Shown here: piece by piece, positions 16,062 through 24,720 of the stretch | How the letters are laid out: each line of letters opens with the position of its first letter | Position numbering within the stretch: position 1 is the stretch's first letter | NCBI RefSeq assembly: GCF_001457775.1 | Contig: NZ_CYSG01000001.1 | Location: forward strand, 186,001 to 250,000 | Reading direction: 5' to 3' | Origin: Phaeobacter sp. CECT 5382 | GTDB lineage: Bacteria > Pseudomonadota > Alphaproteobacteria > Rhodobacterales > Rhodobacteraceae | Length of the DNA stretch: 64,000 nucleotides | Notes under the pieces: model-generated | Seen by the model: the letters and a program-made list of their open reading frames with translations, nothing else | Databases searched by the model: none | What the model was told of the DNA's origin: nothing | Translations under genes and position numbers: made by a program

Positions 16062-17438
16062 TTACTTGGTTATGATCTCTGGCCCCATCACCGCATTGGG
16101 CAAGACAGTGGAGAGCCAGGGGATATATGTGATCATGATCAGGAAAACAAAAAGCACTGCCAAGAACGGGAGCGCTGCGCGCACCACCGCCATCATCGGC
16201 ATTCCAGCCACGCCCGAGGTCACAAAGAGGTTGAGCCCTACAGGCGGCGTGATCATTCCGATCTCCATGTTCACCACCATGATGATACCCAGATGGATCG
16301 GATCAATCCCCAACTCAATCGCAATCGGAAACACCAGCGGTGCCACGATCACCAGCAGCCCCGAAGGCTCCATGAACTGACCGCCGATCAGCAGGATCAC
16401 ATTGACCACCACCAGGAACATTACCGGGCCGAAACCGGCAGACAGCATGGCATTGGCAATGGTCTGCGGCACCTGCTCATCTGTCAGAACATGCTTCAGG
16501 ATCAGTGCGTTGGCGATCACGAACAGCAGCGTTACGGTCAGCTTTCCAGCCTCAAACAGCGTGTGCTTGGTGTCAGAGTGGAAAAAGGCCGTGACCAGCG
16601 CCTGCGGTTTTTTCAGCAACGAGGTCTTGGCGGCGCCTTCGCCATTGGAGAGCGGGCCCATGTCTTTGTAGACGAAGCTGGCAATCACGAAGGCATAGAC
16701 CGCTGCCACAGCAGCTGCTTCGGTCGGGGTGAAGATCCCGCCATAGATACCGCCCAGAATAATGACGATCAGGAACAATCCCCAACCGGCTTCGCGCGCC
16801 GAGGCAAAGATCTCGCCCCAGCCGTGCCATTCGCCCTTGGGCAGGTTCTTGACCTTGGCCATGATATAGATGGTGACCATGAGCATGATCCCAGCCATCA
16901 GGCCAGGAATAACTCCCGCCAGGAACATCCGGCCGACAGACACCTCAACAGCTGCGGCGTAGACCACCATGACGATGGAGGGTGGGATCAGAATGCCTAG
17001 CGTGCCAGCGTTACAGATCACCCCGGCTGCAAACTCCTTGCTGTAGCCCACCTGCCGCATGCCTGCGATCACGATGGAACCAATCGCCACGACAGTGGCC
17101 GGCGAAGATCCAGAGAGGGCCGCGAACAACATACAGGCAAAGACGCCGGCAATCGCCAGCCCGCCCGGCAGATGCCCAACGCAGGCGATGGAAAAGCGAA
17201 TGATCCGCCGCGCCACACCGCCTGTGGTCATAAAGCTGGAGGCCAGAATGAAAAAGGGGATCGCCAGCAGGGTGAAATGGCCTTCAAAGGCCTCAAACAG
17301 GGTGCCTGCGACCGAAGCGAGGGAGCTGTCGGAATAGATCAGCAGAAACAGCGTCGAGCTGAGGCCAAGCGAGACCGCAATTGGCACCCCGACGAGCAAA
17401 AGCCCGATCACCATCGAAAAAAGAAAGACTACTTCCAT
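16062..17438 (-). CDS. dctM: TRAP transporter large permease, DctM
   Basis: 458 residues, strongly hydrophobic with about twelve membrane segments. Family motifs include AIPFFILASSFMTTGG, FAALSGSSPATVVAIGS and LGILIPPSI in the first half and MITPPVGLNLF in the second. It forms the Na+-driven transport channel for C4-dicarboxylate-type substrates. Its start overlaps the dctQ stop by one base. The cytosolic stretch near residues 275-300 (FHSDTKHTL) is a longer loop, as seen in classical DctM. Confidence 0.95.
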   Translation of the reverse strand: MEVVFLFSMVIGLLLVGVPIAVSLGLSSTLFLLIYSDSSLASVAGTLFEAFEGHFTLLAIPFFILASSFMTTGGVARRIIRFSIACVGHLPGGLAIAGVFACMLFAALSGSSPATVVAIGSIVIAGMRQVGYSKEFAAGVICNAGTLGILIPPSIVMVVYAAAVEVSVGRMFLAGVIPGLMAGIMLMVTIYIMAKVKNLPKGEWHGWGEIFASAREAGWGLFLIVIILGGIYGGIFTPTEAAAVAAVYAFVIASFVYKDMGPLSNGEGAAKTSLLKKPQALVTAFFHSDTKHTLFEAGKLTVTLLFVIANALILKHVLTDEQVPQTIANAMLSAGFGPVMFLVVVNVILLIGGQFMEPSGLLVIVAPLVFPIAIELGIDPIHLGIIMVVNMEIGMITPPVGLNLFVTSGVAGMPMMAVVRAALPFLAVLFVFLIMITYIPWLSTVLPNAVMGPEIITK

Positions 17439-18115
17439 CAGTCATGTTCCCCTTGCTGGGCCTTCACGGCTTCCAGCTCATCTTCCACTTCATGGCTCGC
17501 GACCAGTCGGTCGGTCTCGCCGCGCAGCACCTGCAGGGCCGCCTGGGTAAAACGATAGACCAACAAGAGCATCGACAGCGGCAGCACCACATAGGGCACC
17601 ACTTTGGGCAGCTTCTCGTAGGGGTCGCCGTAGTTGATCAGATCCTCGAGAAAGCGAAAAATTCCCACCATCGGCACATCCTGCACCTCATAGAAACTTT
17701 GCGAGCGCGCTTTCATGTCAAACCCGGTTGGGAACCAGCGGCCTGAGGTCGGCGGCAGATCGGCAAAAACCGCCCAATAGTCATAGGCGCCTTTCAGCAG
17801 CAGCAGCGAAAAAACCAGACAGCAGATGGCGGCAAACAGGGCCACCGCCTTGCGCGGACCGGGGTTCAGCATGTTGAGAATGGCATCGACACCCAGATGT
17901 GCATGGGTTTTGACCGCATAGGCGGCCCCCAGAAGCACCAACCAGGCAAACAGGAACACCGTCAGCTCCAAAGCCCAGAGAATATTGGAATTAAAGACGA
18001 AACGCGCAATCACATTGGCAAAGGTGATCACTGTCATCAGCCCCAGCAGCAGGGCGATCAGCGTTTCTTCGAGTGAGTTGATAAACCCGGACGGGCCGGT
18101 TCTTGCCCCCGACAT
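17438..18115 (-). CDS. dctQ: TRAP transporter small permease, DctQ
   Basis: 225 residues from ATG 18115 (MSGARTGPSG); an earlier GTG at 18190 runs through the intercistronic hairpin and is unlikely. Four membrane helices are visible, with an unusually long periplasmic loop (about residues 105-150). The C-terminal tail is charged (EVEDELEAVKAQQ). It couples the binding protein to DctM. It lies 152 bases after dctP and overlaps dctM, the standard dctPQM order. Confidence 0.92.
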   Translation of the reverse strand: MSGARTGPSGFINSLEETLIALLLGLMTVITFANVIARFVFNSNILWALELTVFLFAWLVLLGAAYAVKTHAHLGVDAILNMLNPGPRKAVALFAAICCLVFSLLLLKGAYDYWAVFADLPPTSGRWFPTGFDMKARSQSFYEVQDVPMVGIFRFLEDLINYGDPYEKLPKVVPYVVLPLSMLLLVYRFTQAALQVLRGETDRLVASHEVEDELEAVKAQQGEHD

Positions 18116-18156
18116 GATGGTCACCCCAGTTTTAGAATGTAAGGAAAGATACGGAT

Positions 18157-18182
18157 CAGGCGGCGGATCCCCTCGCCGCCTG
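18157..18182 (-). promoter_or_regulatory. Intercistronic hairpin between dctP and dctQ
   Basis: A perfect 9-bp stem (CAGGCGGCG at 18157-18165 with CGCCGCCTG at 18174-18182) lies in the gap after dctP. It lacks a T-run, so it probably stabilises the dctP message or attenuates read-through. That would give the usual excess of binding protein over membrane subunits. Confidence 0.6.
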
Positions 18183-18267
18183 AGAACCAAGGCGCAGGCA
18201 GTCTATGACTGGCGCCCTGGTTGCGACCTGCCCCTCGGGCAGGTCGGCTTTAGCTCAGTCAATCGGT

Positions 18268-19269
18268 TCAGAAACCGGCGTTGATCGCCTGTGCGGCGTC
18301 AATCTTGTCTTGACCCACGTCGCCTGCGAACTTCGCCCAAACCGGCATCATGGTTTCAACCCAAGCCTGACGCTGATCAGCATCAAGGCTGCGCACCTCG
18401 CCGCCTGCAGCGATGATCGCCTCCTTGGCCGCCAGGTTCACTTCCGTCGATTTCGCGTTGCGTGCCTCTGTAACTTCACCAAGGATAGTGAGGAACTGCT
18501 CACGCACCGGCGCATCCAGGCTTTCCAGCCAGTCTACATTGGTCACCACAAGGTAGTCGATGATGCCGTGGTTGGTTTCGGTTACGCCATCCTGCACTTC
18601 AAAGAATTTCTTGCCGTAGATATTGGACCAGGTGTTTTCCTGCCCATCAACCACGCCCTGCTGAAGCGCGCCATAGACCTCGGAGAAGGCCATTTTCTGT
18701 GGACTACCACCAATGGCTTCCATCTGGGCCACCAGAACATCCGAAGACTGCACGCGGAATTTCAGGCCATTGGCATCCGTCGGCGCAACCAGTGGCTTGT
18801 TGGCGGACATTTGCTTCATGCCGTTATGCCAGTAGGCCAGCCCCTGCAGGCCGCGACGCTGCATGCTGTCCAGCAAGGCCTGACCATCAGGAGAGGCCTG
18901 GAACGCATCCACAGCATTAATGTTTTTGAACATGAAAGGCAGATCAAACAGGCGGAACTGTTTGGTGAATTTTTCAAACTTCGACAGCGAAGGCGCCGCC
19001 AGCTGGACGTCGCCCTGCAGCATAGCTTCGAGAACTTTGTTATCGTTGTACAAAGTCGAGTTCGGATAGACTTCTAGGCACATGGTGCCATTCATCTCAT
19101 CATTGATGCGCTGTTCCAGCAGCGAGGCCGCAATCCCTTTGGGGTGCTTGTCAGTGTTGGTCACATGGCTGAACTTTACAACGATCTCGCCGTCGTCACA
19201 GGCTGCCTGGGCAGCACCAGCGGTTACGGTCAATGCCATCGCAGTGGCAGCAGCAGTCAGGAATTTCAT
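18268..19269 (-). CDS. dctP: TRAP transporter periplasmic binding protein, DctP
   Basis: 333 residues with a signal peptide (residues 1-22, cleavage after AAQA). The mature protein begins with IVVKFSHVTNTD and carries the carboxylate-binding Arg region in GLKFRVQSSDV. It also has the GVVDGQENTWSNIY motif typical of C4-dicarboxylate DctP. It should bind succinate, fumarate or malate in the periplasm and deliver them to DctQM. Upstream lie a sigma70-like promoter and two palindromes likely bound by the divergent-side regulator DctD. Confidence 0.95.
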   Translation of the reverse strand: MKFLTAAATAMALTVTAGAAQAACDDGEIVVKFSHVTNTDKHPKGIAASLLEQRINDEMNGTMCLEVYPNSTLYNDNKVLEAMLQGDVQLAAPSLSKFEKFTKQFRLFDLPFMFKNINAVDAFQASPDGQALLDSMQRRGLQGLAYWHNGMKQMSANKPLVAPTDANGLKFRVQSSDVLVAQMEAIGGSPQKMAFSEVYGALQQGVVDGQENTWSNIYGKKFFEVQDGVTETNHGIIDYLVVTNVDWLESLDAPVREQFLTILGEVTEARNAKSTEVNLAAKEAIIAAGGEVRSLDADQRQAWVETMMPVWAKFAGDVGQDKIDAAQAINAGF

Positions 19270-19325
19270 CTTAATCCTCCCAGATTATCAGACACGCCCC
19301 CAAATCAGGCGGGAGCCTCTCTCAC

Positions 19326-19354
19326 AGAATTGCGAGTTGCCGCCGATCGCTCAA
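19326..19354 (-). promoter_or_regulatory. Candidate sigma70 promoter of dctPQM
   Basis: On the minus strand TTGAGC (19354-19349) and AATTCT (19331-19326) are 17 bases apart, about 57 bases before the dctP ATG. No GG-N10-GC sigma54 element was found in this gap. The assignment is by eye and moderate. Confidence 0.35.
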
Positions 19355-19451
19355 GAAATGATTTAAATTTGATCCTTCCTAATGTCTTTGCGATATTTTT
19401 CAGCACGTTACTTGAAATTGACACAGGCAGCCGCCATGCGAGCCTTGGCCC

Positions 19452-19471
19452 CTGTGCGAAAATCCGCACAG
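19452..19471. promoter_or_regulatory. DctD-type upstream activator palindrome, site 1
   Basis: CTGTGCG-N6-CGCACAG, a perfect 7-bp dyad resembling the DctD operators described upstream of rhizobial dctA. It lies about 190 bases upstream of dctP. Its centre is 32 bases (three helical turns) from site 2. Confidence 0.7.
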
Positions 19472-19483
19472 TCTTTGGAAAGG

Positions 19484-19503
19484 TTGTGCGAAAAACCGCA
19501 CAA
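19484..19503. promoter_or_regulatory. DctD-type upstream activator palindrome, site 2
   Basis: TTGTGCG-N6-CGCACAA, a perfect 7-bp dyad with the same GTGCG core as site 1. Tandem spacing by three helical turns suggests cooperative dimer binding on one DNA face. Confidence 0.7.
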
Positions 19504-19608
19504 GGCCACTGCAGATATCACGGCTATAGGAATCGCGCCCAGAATCTATACGAAGCGCTTGTTTGAAAGACTGTTGGCGCCGGTCGTTCTCCTGAGCGCC
19601 CGCAATTC

Positions 19609-20838
19609 TCAGCGTCTGTAATCCTCGGGCCGGATGCCATAGCGCGCCAGCTTGTCATAGAAAGTCTTGCGCGGAAGCTTCAACGCTTCGGCAGCTGCTG
19701 CCGCCCGCCCATTCTGACGCCCAAGTGCGGCAATCAGCAGTGACCGTTCGACCTGAGCCATCTGCTCGGCCAGCCCCAGCTCGGTGGCCTCGGTGATCTC
19801 ATCCGGCATGCCAAGAACAAACCGCATCGCCGCCGACATCAGCGAGCGTGCATTACCTGGCCAGTCCTGCGCCATCAGGGCGGCAAGATGCTCCTCGCTG
19901 ACCTGCGGTGCCTCAATCCCGGCCTGCTCCGCCGCCTGAGCGACATAGTGGCGAAACAGCACGGGAATATCACCGGGACGTTCCGCCAATGATGGCACGC
20001 GCACCCGCATGCCTTCGAGCCGGTAATAGAGATCGGCACCAAAGCTTCCCGCCGCGACCAATGCGGCGAGATCGGCAGTACTGCCAGCAATCACGCGCGG
20101 CTCTGCGCCCTGCTCCAGGCGTTCCAGCAGCGCATATTGCACCGCTTCGGACAAGGCAGAGATCTCATCAAGGAAGAGCGACCCGCCAGCGGCCTGATGA
20201 CACAGATCCTCAAATCCCGCCGGGCTGAGCCCCGCCGAGGGCGATTTGACAAACGGCGCCTGCGCCCGTGGAGACATCAGGTGGATCACTTCTGCCACCT
20301 TGGAGATCCCACTGCCGGCAGGCCCGGCCACCAGCACCTCAGCGGCAGTCGGCGCAGCCATGCGTACCCGCGTGCGCAGCTCCTTTGACTGGCTGGATGT
20401 TCCAAACAACATCCGTGCAGCCGGGTCACCATCTTCCAGCTGCTGTTTGAAATGCCGGTTCTCCAGCACCAGCCTGCGTGTTTTCAACGCCCGTTCCAGA
20501 ACCGACACCAGATCCGCCGTCACACAGGGCTTTTCCAGAAATCCAAAGGCACCACGCGACATCGCCTTGACCGCCATGGGGATATCGCCTTCGCCGGTCA
20601 ACAAGATCACCGGCAGATCCTCGTCCTGCCCCTGCACATAGTCGAGCAGATGAAATCCATCCCGCCCGGGCATTCGGATATCAGACAGGATAACCCCATT
20701 GAAATCTTTCTGAATCAGATCCTTCGCCGCCACAAAAGAGCCTGCGGTAACCGGTTCCAGATCATGCAGCTCCAGCGTTTGCGCCAGCGCTTCGCGCAGG
20801 GCTGCGTCATCATCGACAACCAGAACTTTGTGGCTCAT
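19609..20838 (-). CDS. dctD: DctD-like response regulator with degenerate AAA+ domain
   Basis: 409 residues. The receiver domain (1-120) has phospho-acceptor Asp53 in SDIRMPG. The central NtrC-type AAA+ domain is decayed: the Walker A position reads GPAGSGIS (172-179) with Ile in place of Lys. The GAFTGA sigma54-contact loop is deleted, and the region before Walker B (LFLDEI, near 221-226) is shortened. A Fis-type HTH ends the protein (about 375-405). It should still bind DNA when phosphorylated but cannot be a normal sigma54 ATPase activator. Its start overlaps the dctB stop by four bases. Confidence 0.9.
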   Translation of the reverse strand: MSHKVLVVDDDAALREALAQTLELHDLEPVTAGSFVAAKDLIQKDFNGVILSDIRMPGRDGFHLLDYVQGQDEDLPVILLTGEGDIPMAVKAMSRGAFGFLEKPCVTADLVSVLERALKTRRLVLENRHFKQQLEDGDPAARMLFGTSSQSKELRTRVRMAAPTAAEVLVAGPAGSGISKVAEVIHLMSPRAQAPFVKSPSAGLSPAGFEDLCHQAAGGSLFLDEISALSEAVQYALLERLEQGAEPRVIAGSTADLAALVAAGSFGADLYYRLEGMRVRVPSLAERPGDIPVLFRHYVAQAAEQAGIEAPQVSEEHLAALMAQDWPGNARSLMSAAMRFVLGMPDEITEATELGLAEQMAQVERSLLIAALGRQNGRAAAAAEALKLPRKTFYDKLARYGIRPEDYRR

Positions 20839-22586
20839 CCTGCGTCCTCCGGGCTCCAGCGATCCAGCTCCACAGTGAAAACCGCCCCCTGAGCGGCGTT
20901 TGCACCCCGGATATTGCCGCCAAAGCTTTGCAAAAGCCCATAGGAGATCGACAGGCCCAGCCCCATTCCTTCGGAGCTGCTGACAACCTTGGTGGAATAA
21001 AATGGATCAAACATCTTTTCCGGCTCCCGGATACCCGGCCCGATATCCTTGACCGAAACCGACAGCCGTCGACCGGCGTCCTGAGTGACATCCAAAGCAA
21101 CCGTAATCGCCCGGTCAGCCTGCCCCAGCATGGCATCGGCAGCATTGTTGATCAGATTGACAAAAACCTGCGTCAGCCGCACCTCACCGCCCCAGGCATA
21201 GACCGGATCGCCGCCCTGCGGTGGCTTCCAGTCAAGCGAGACCCTGTCAGTCTCAAGCCGGGATGCTGTCAACTCGACGGCAGTGTTGATCACCTGCACA
21301 AGATCTACCCGCGCCATGGGCTCGTTCTCATTGCGCGAAAAGGATCGCAGGTTCTTGATGATCCGCGCCATACGCGCCGACATCCCGGCAATCCGCGTCA
21401 GGTTTTCGCCGACCCGCTCTGTTTGTTCCCGCTGCAAAAAGGCTTCGGCGTTTTCGGCATATTGCTGGATTGCCATCAGCGGCTGGTTTAGCTCGTGGCT
21501 GATCCCTGCCGACATCTGCCCCAGAGCGGACAATTTCCCCGCCTGCACCAGTTCCTCCTGCGCCTTTTTGAGCGCGGCCTCAGCCTCTTCACGCTCGCTG
21601 ACTTCCCGGCGCAGCTGGCTGTTGGTGGATTGCAGGGCCCGGGTGCGTGCCTCGACCCGGCTTTCGAGAACCGCATTGGCCTCGGCCAGGGTGCGCCGTC
21701 GCTCCATGGTCAGGAACAAAAATGTACCAAAGGCCAAACACAGTGCGGCCAGTGCGGCCGATTGCAACACTGCGATCCGCCGGGCCGGGGCGACATCCAC
21801 CAAAATCTGCCCCTGCAGGCCGATCACCGGCAGATCCACCGCCAGATGCAGCGCCCGCTGCGGCAGATAGGGGCTCCAGGACAGCTCCCAAATATCATGG
21901 CCTCCATAGCTGGAGACCTCGAGCGCCACATCGACCCCATTCTGCGGAGAAATGCCCAGCCCCGCTTCCGCCCGACGCCAGAACAGCAATTCTGGCCGGT
22001 TGGAAATAAACACCTCCCCGTCGTCGTTGGTAAAGAACACCGCCGGTAAGGACCCGCGCCAAGTCTGTTCTACGTCCTCGACATCAGCCACGACGATCAG
22101 GGCCCCTTGCAGCCCCTGTTCAGCTTTGAAACTTGGTGCAGCGTAAAAATAGGCACGACGCCCGCCAGTGCTCAGAACCCCTGAGCCGGTGCCCAAAGCC
22201 CCCTGCATGGCGCGGTGAAAATATCCCTCAGAAGCGACATTCGCAGGGGCGATGCCCGCGGCAGAGACTAAAACCTTGCCGGATCTGTCGGCATAGAACA
22301 CATCCAGGGCCGCGGTCTTATCCGCAACTGAGCGCAGCAGCGCCTGCGCAGCCTTGCGGTCCGCAGCGGTCTGCAATGTCGCCAAGGCAGGATGATCGGC
22401 CATCAGGACGGCAAGCTCCTGATAAATCTGCAGCTGCGTGCTTACCCTATCAGAGGCCAGCGCCAGATCAGCGGCGCTGCGTTCGGCCAATGAATCAAGC
22501 GCCTGCCGAAATCCATAACTCCAGGTGGCCCCGGCAATACCCACAATCGCCAGCGCAAACCCCAGCAACAACGTCCAACGATGCAA
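20835..22586 (-). CDS. dctB: C4-dicarboxylate sensor histidine kinase DctB
   Basis: 583 residues. A first membrane helix (about 5-24) and a second (about 272-294) bracket a periplasmic double-PDC sensor of about 250 residues, the DctB arrangement. A coiled-coil (305-350) precedes the HisKA box with His364 in SAGISHELNQPL. The ATPase domain has the N box VFVNLINNAADAM, DIGPGI and GMGLGLSIS. It should autophosphorylate in response to dicarboxylates, often together with the transporter, and phosphorylate DctD. The gene lies directly upstream of dctD on the minus strand. Confidence 0.95.
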   Translation of the reverse strand: MHRWTLLLGFALAIVGIAGATWSYGFRQALDSLAERSAADLALASDRVSTQLQIYQELAVLMADHPALATLQTAADRKAAQALLRSVADKTAALDVFYADRSGKVLVSAAGIAPANVASEGYFHRAMQGALGTGSGVLSTGGRRAYFYAAPSFKAEQGLQGALIVVADVEDVEQTWRGSLPAVFFTNDDGEVFISNRPELLFWRRAEAGLGISPQNGVDVALEVSSYGGHDIWELSWSPYLPQRALHLAVDLPVIGLQGQILVDVAPARRIAVLQSAALAALCLAFGTFLFLTMERRRTLAEANAVLESRVEARTRALQSTNSQLRREVSEREEAEAALKKAQEELVQAGKLSALGQMSAGISHELNQPLMAIQQYAENAEAFLQREQTERVGENLTRIAGMSARMARIIKNLRSFSRNENEPMARVDLVQVINTAVELTASRLETDRVSLDWKPPQGGDPVYAWGGEVRLTQVFVNLINNAADAMLGQADRAITVALDVTQDAGRRLSVSVKDIGPGIREPEKMFDPFYSTKVVSSSEGMGLGLSISYGLLQSFGGNIRGANAAQGAVFTVELDRWSPEDAG

Positions 22587-22675
22587 TATTTCCAGCCCAC
22601 TTCTGTCTGCCTTTTCAAAGGCACTCTAGCAAATGTTGCCTTGCAAAGACCAGCCACGATGGCAAAAGTCGCCCC

Positions 22676-23857
22676 ATGAAAACAGTCATTCAATCCCCTA
22701 CCGACCCCGCATTTGTCCAGAACCCCTATCCGTTTTATGCCAAGGCCCGCGCCGAGGGCGGACTGCACTATTGGCAGGATTACAAAATGCCGACCGCCTT
22801 TCGCCGGGCAGCGGTCCACGCGCTGCTGCGCGACCGTCGCTTTGGTCGCGAAATCCCGGCGGAAATGGCTCAGGACGGCCCAGCGCATCTGGCGCCCTTT
22901 CTCGCCGTCGAGGCCCATTCCATGTTGGAAGCGGAGCCTCCACGCCACACCCGGCTGCGCAGGCTGGTAATGCGCGCCTTCACCTCGCGCGAGATTCAGG
23001 CCCAGGAGGCTGGCATTGCCAGCCTTTGCCATCAGTTAATTGACGCATTTCCCGACGCCCCTTTTGATTTGCTTGAACACTATTGCACCCAGGTACCGGT
23101 CATCGTGATCTGCCGCCTGTTGGGGGTTCCTGCCAAAATGGCGCCGCAACTGCTCAACTGGTCCCATGATATGGTGGCGATGTATCAGGCTGGCAAAACC
23201 CATGACACCGAACTGGCCGCCGCCCGCGCCGCACAGGAATTTTCTGGCTTTCTGCGTGACTATGTGGGGCTGCGTCGGGCTGACCCGCAAGACGATCTTA
23301 TCACCCGGCTGATCGCAGCCGAAGAGGAAGGCGACAAGCTCAGCACGGATGAGCTCATCGGCACCTGCATTCTTTTGTTGAACGCAGGCCACGAAGCCAC
23401 CGTGCACGCACTTGGAAACGGGGTGAAATGCATGCTGGAACAGGGCTGGGATCCAGCCTGGCTGGCCGCAGATAGCGTTGCCAACCTTGTCGAAGAAATC
23501 CTGCGGTTCGACCCGCCCCTGCATATGTTCACCCGCTACGCCTATGAAGAGGCCGAGGTCATGGGACATACCTTCCAACGCGGCGATCAGGTCGCATTGT
23601 TGCTGGCGGCCGCCAATCGCGACCCCGCTGCCGAAGACGACCCCGAGGTCTTTGACCCGACACGCCCGGCCCGCACCAATACATCTTTTGGAGGTGGGCT
23701 GCATTTCTGCGTCGGCGCGCCACTTGCGCGCATGGAAATGCAGATCGCCCTGCCCATTCTGTTTGAGCGCTGCCCCAACCTGCGCCTAGCCGAGGAACCT
23801 CGCTACAGCAACAGCTACCATTTCCACGGGCTGACGGAATTGCGTGTCACGCGCTGA
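22676..23857 (+). CDS. Cytochrome P450
   Basis: 393 residues from ATG 22676; the frame is open further upstream but there it overlaps dctB antisense and has no P450 similarity. Visible motifs are the I-helix LNAGHEATVHA, the ExxR motif in EEILRFDPPL, and the haem loop FGGGLHFCVG with Cys345 as the axial ligand. It is a soluble bacterial class I P450 needing a ferredoxin and reductase not found beside it. The I-helix has His-Glu where many P450s have Glu/Asp-Thr, though AGHEATV is common in bacterial CYPs. The substrate is unknown. Confidence 0.95.
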   Translation: MKTVIQSPTDPAFVQNPYPFYAKARAEGGLHYWQDYKMPTAFRRAAVHALLRDRRFGREIPAEMAQDGPAHLAPFLAVEAHSMLEAEPPRHTRLRRLVMRAFTSREIQAQEAGIASLCHQLIDAFPDAPFDLLEHYCTQVPVIVICRLLGVPAKMAPQLLNWSHDMVAMYQAGKTHDTELAAARAAQEFSGFLRDYVGLRRADPQDDLITRLIAAEEEGDKLSTDELIGTCILLLNAGHEATVHALGNGVKCMLEQGWDPAWLAADSVANLVEEILRFDPPLHMFTRYAYEEAEVMGHTFQRGDQVALLLAAANRDPAAEDDPEVFDPTRPARTNTSFGGGLHFCVGAPLARMEMQIALPILFERCPNLRLAEEPRYSNSYHFHGLTELRVTR

Positions 23858-23945
23858 GCAACGCATTCGCGAGTCAAGGAGGGCCAACGGCCCCCGTGCT
23901 CTGCACGGCTTGTCCTTGACGCGCATTCTCAATCATACTGGCTTA

Positions 23946-23990
23946 GGCGCCTTCAGGGGCAGACCGCCCCCTGAAGCGCTTCTCAGCAGG
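23946..23990. repeat. Dispersed repeat, copy 1
   Basis: About 45 bases reading GGCGCCTTC-GGGGCAGA then CCCCTGAAGCGC-TCTCAGCAG, containing a hairpin formed by the CTTCAGGGG and CCCCTGAAG arms. A closely similar copy lies at 54526-54568. Both are intergenic and may be REP-like elements. An adjacent stretch (about 23875-23920) has a second inverted pair around GTCAAGGA and TCCTTGAC. Confidence 0.6.
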
Positions 23991-24106
23991 TTAAACACCG
24001 ATCACCACCGCCGCAGGCTCAACGTTCTGCGTCACCTCACCCCATGCCTGAACCAGCGCGCGGAAGCGCTCCTTTTGGTCACGCCTTGCAAAGCGCAGGA
24101 TCTCCC

Positions 24107-24574
24107 CTAGCTTTCCAGCGGCAGCATGGTGGTGGATTTGATCTCTTCCATCGACAACAGCGCAGTCACATTGTGCACTCGCACTTCTGAAATCAGCGCC
24201 TGGTAGAATTTGTCATAGGCTCGCGCGTTCTGCACCCGCACCTTGAGAATATAGTCAATATCGCCTGCCAGACGATGCGCCTCCTGCACTTCCGGACGGT
24301 CCTGCAGCGCTTTGAGGAACTTCTGCTGCCAATCCGCCTCATGCTCTGAGGTGCGGATCAGAACAAAGAAGCAGGCCTCAAACCCCAGAGCCTCTGCATC
24401 CAGCACAAAGGTCTGCTGACCGATCACGCCGGCCTCGCGCAATTTGCGGATGCGATTCCACACCGGGGTCTTGGAACTGCCCACTTGCCGCGCAATTTCG
24501 TCCAGGGATTGCCCGGCATCGCGCTGCAGTTCCGCCAGAATTTTCCGGTCCGTGGCATCGATCCGCACTGTCAT
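24107..24574 (-). CDS. Lrp/AsnC family regulator of the sulfate-assimilation operon
   Basis: 155 residues. The HTH (residues 5-60, DATDRKILAELQ then RQVGSSKTPVWNRIRKL) is followed by a RAM domain with RLAGDIDYILKVRV. It is divergent from the siroheme/sulfite reductase operon across 146 bases, so it probably regulates that operon and itself. A dyad-like GGAATATTTCC at 24669-24679 in the shared gap is a candidate site. The ligand is not readable from sequence; a sulfur amino acid would fit the context. Confidence 0.88.
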   Translation of the reverse strand: MTVRIDATDRKILAELQRDAGQSLDEIARQVGSSKTPVWNRIRKLREAGVIGQQTFVLDAEALGFEACFFVLIRTSEHEADWQQKFLKALQDRPEVQEAHRLAGDIDYILKVRVQNARAYDKFYQALISEVRVHNVTALLSMEEIKSTTMLPLES

Positions 24575-24720
24575 TCTCTTATTCCCTCTGGTTCAGGACC
24601 ATTCCATCCGATTGCACGTCAACTCGGAACAAACTTCCTTATTTGCCCAAGCATATAGCGTATTGGTGGGAATATTTCCTATATCTTACCTCAAGTCAAA
24701 CAACAGAAAAGAGGTCCGAC

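Noticed and set aside
19270-19451. Sigma54 (-24/-12) promoter expected before dctP
   Set aside because: No GG-N10-GC type element was found on the minus strand, which agrees with the degenerate DctD.
22133-22675. 180-codon N-terminal extension of the P450 frame
   Set aside because: It lies opposite dctB, is Pro/Arg/Gln-rich noise, and normal P450 length is reached from the ATG at 22676.
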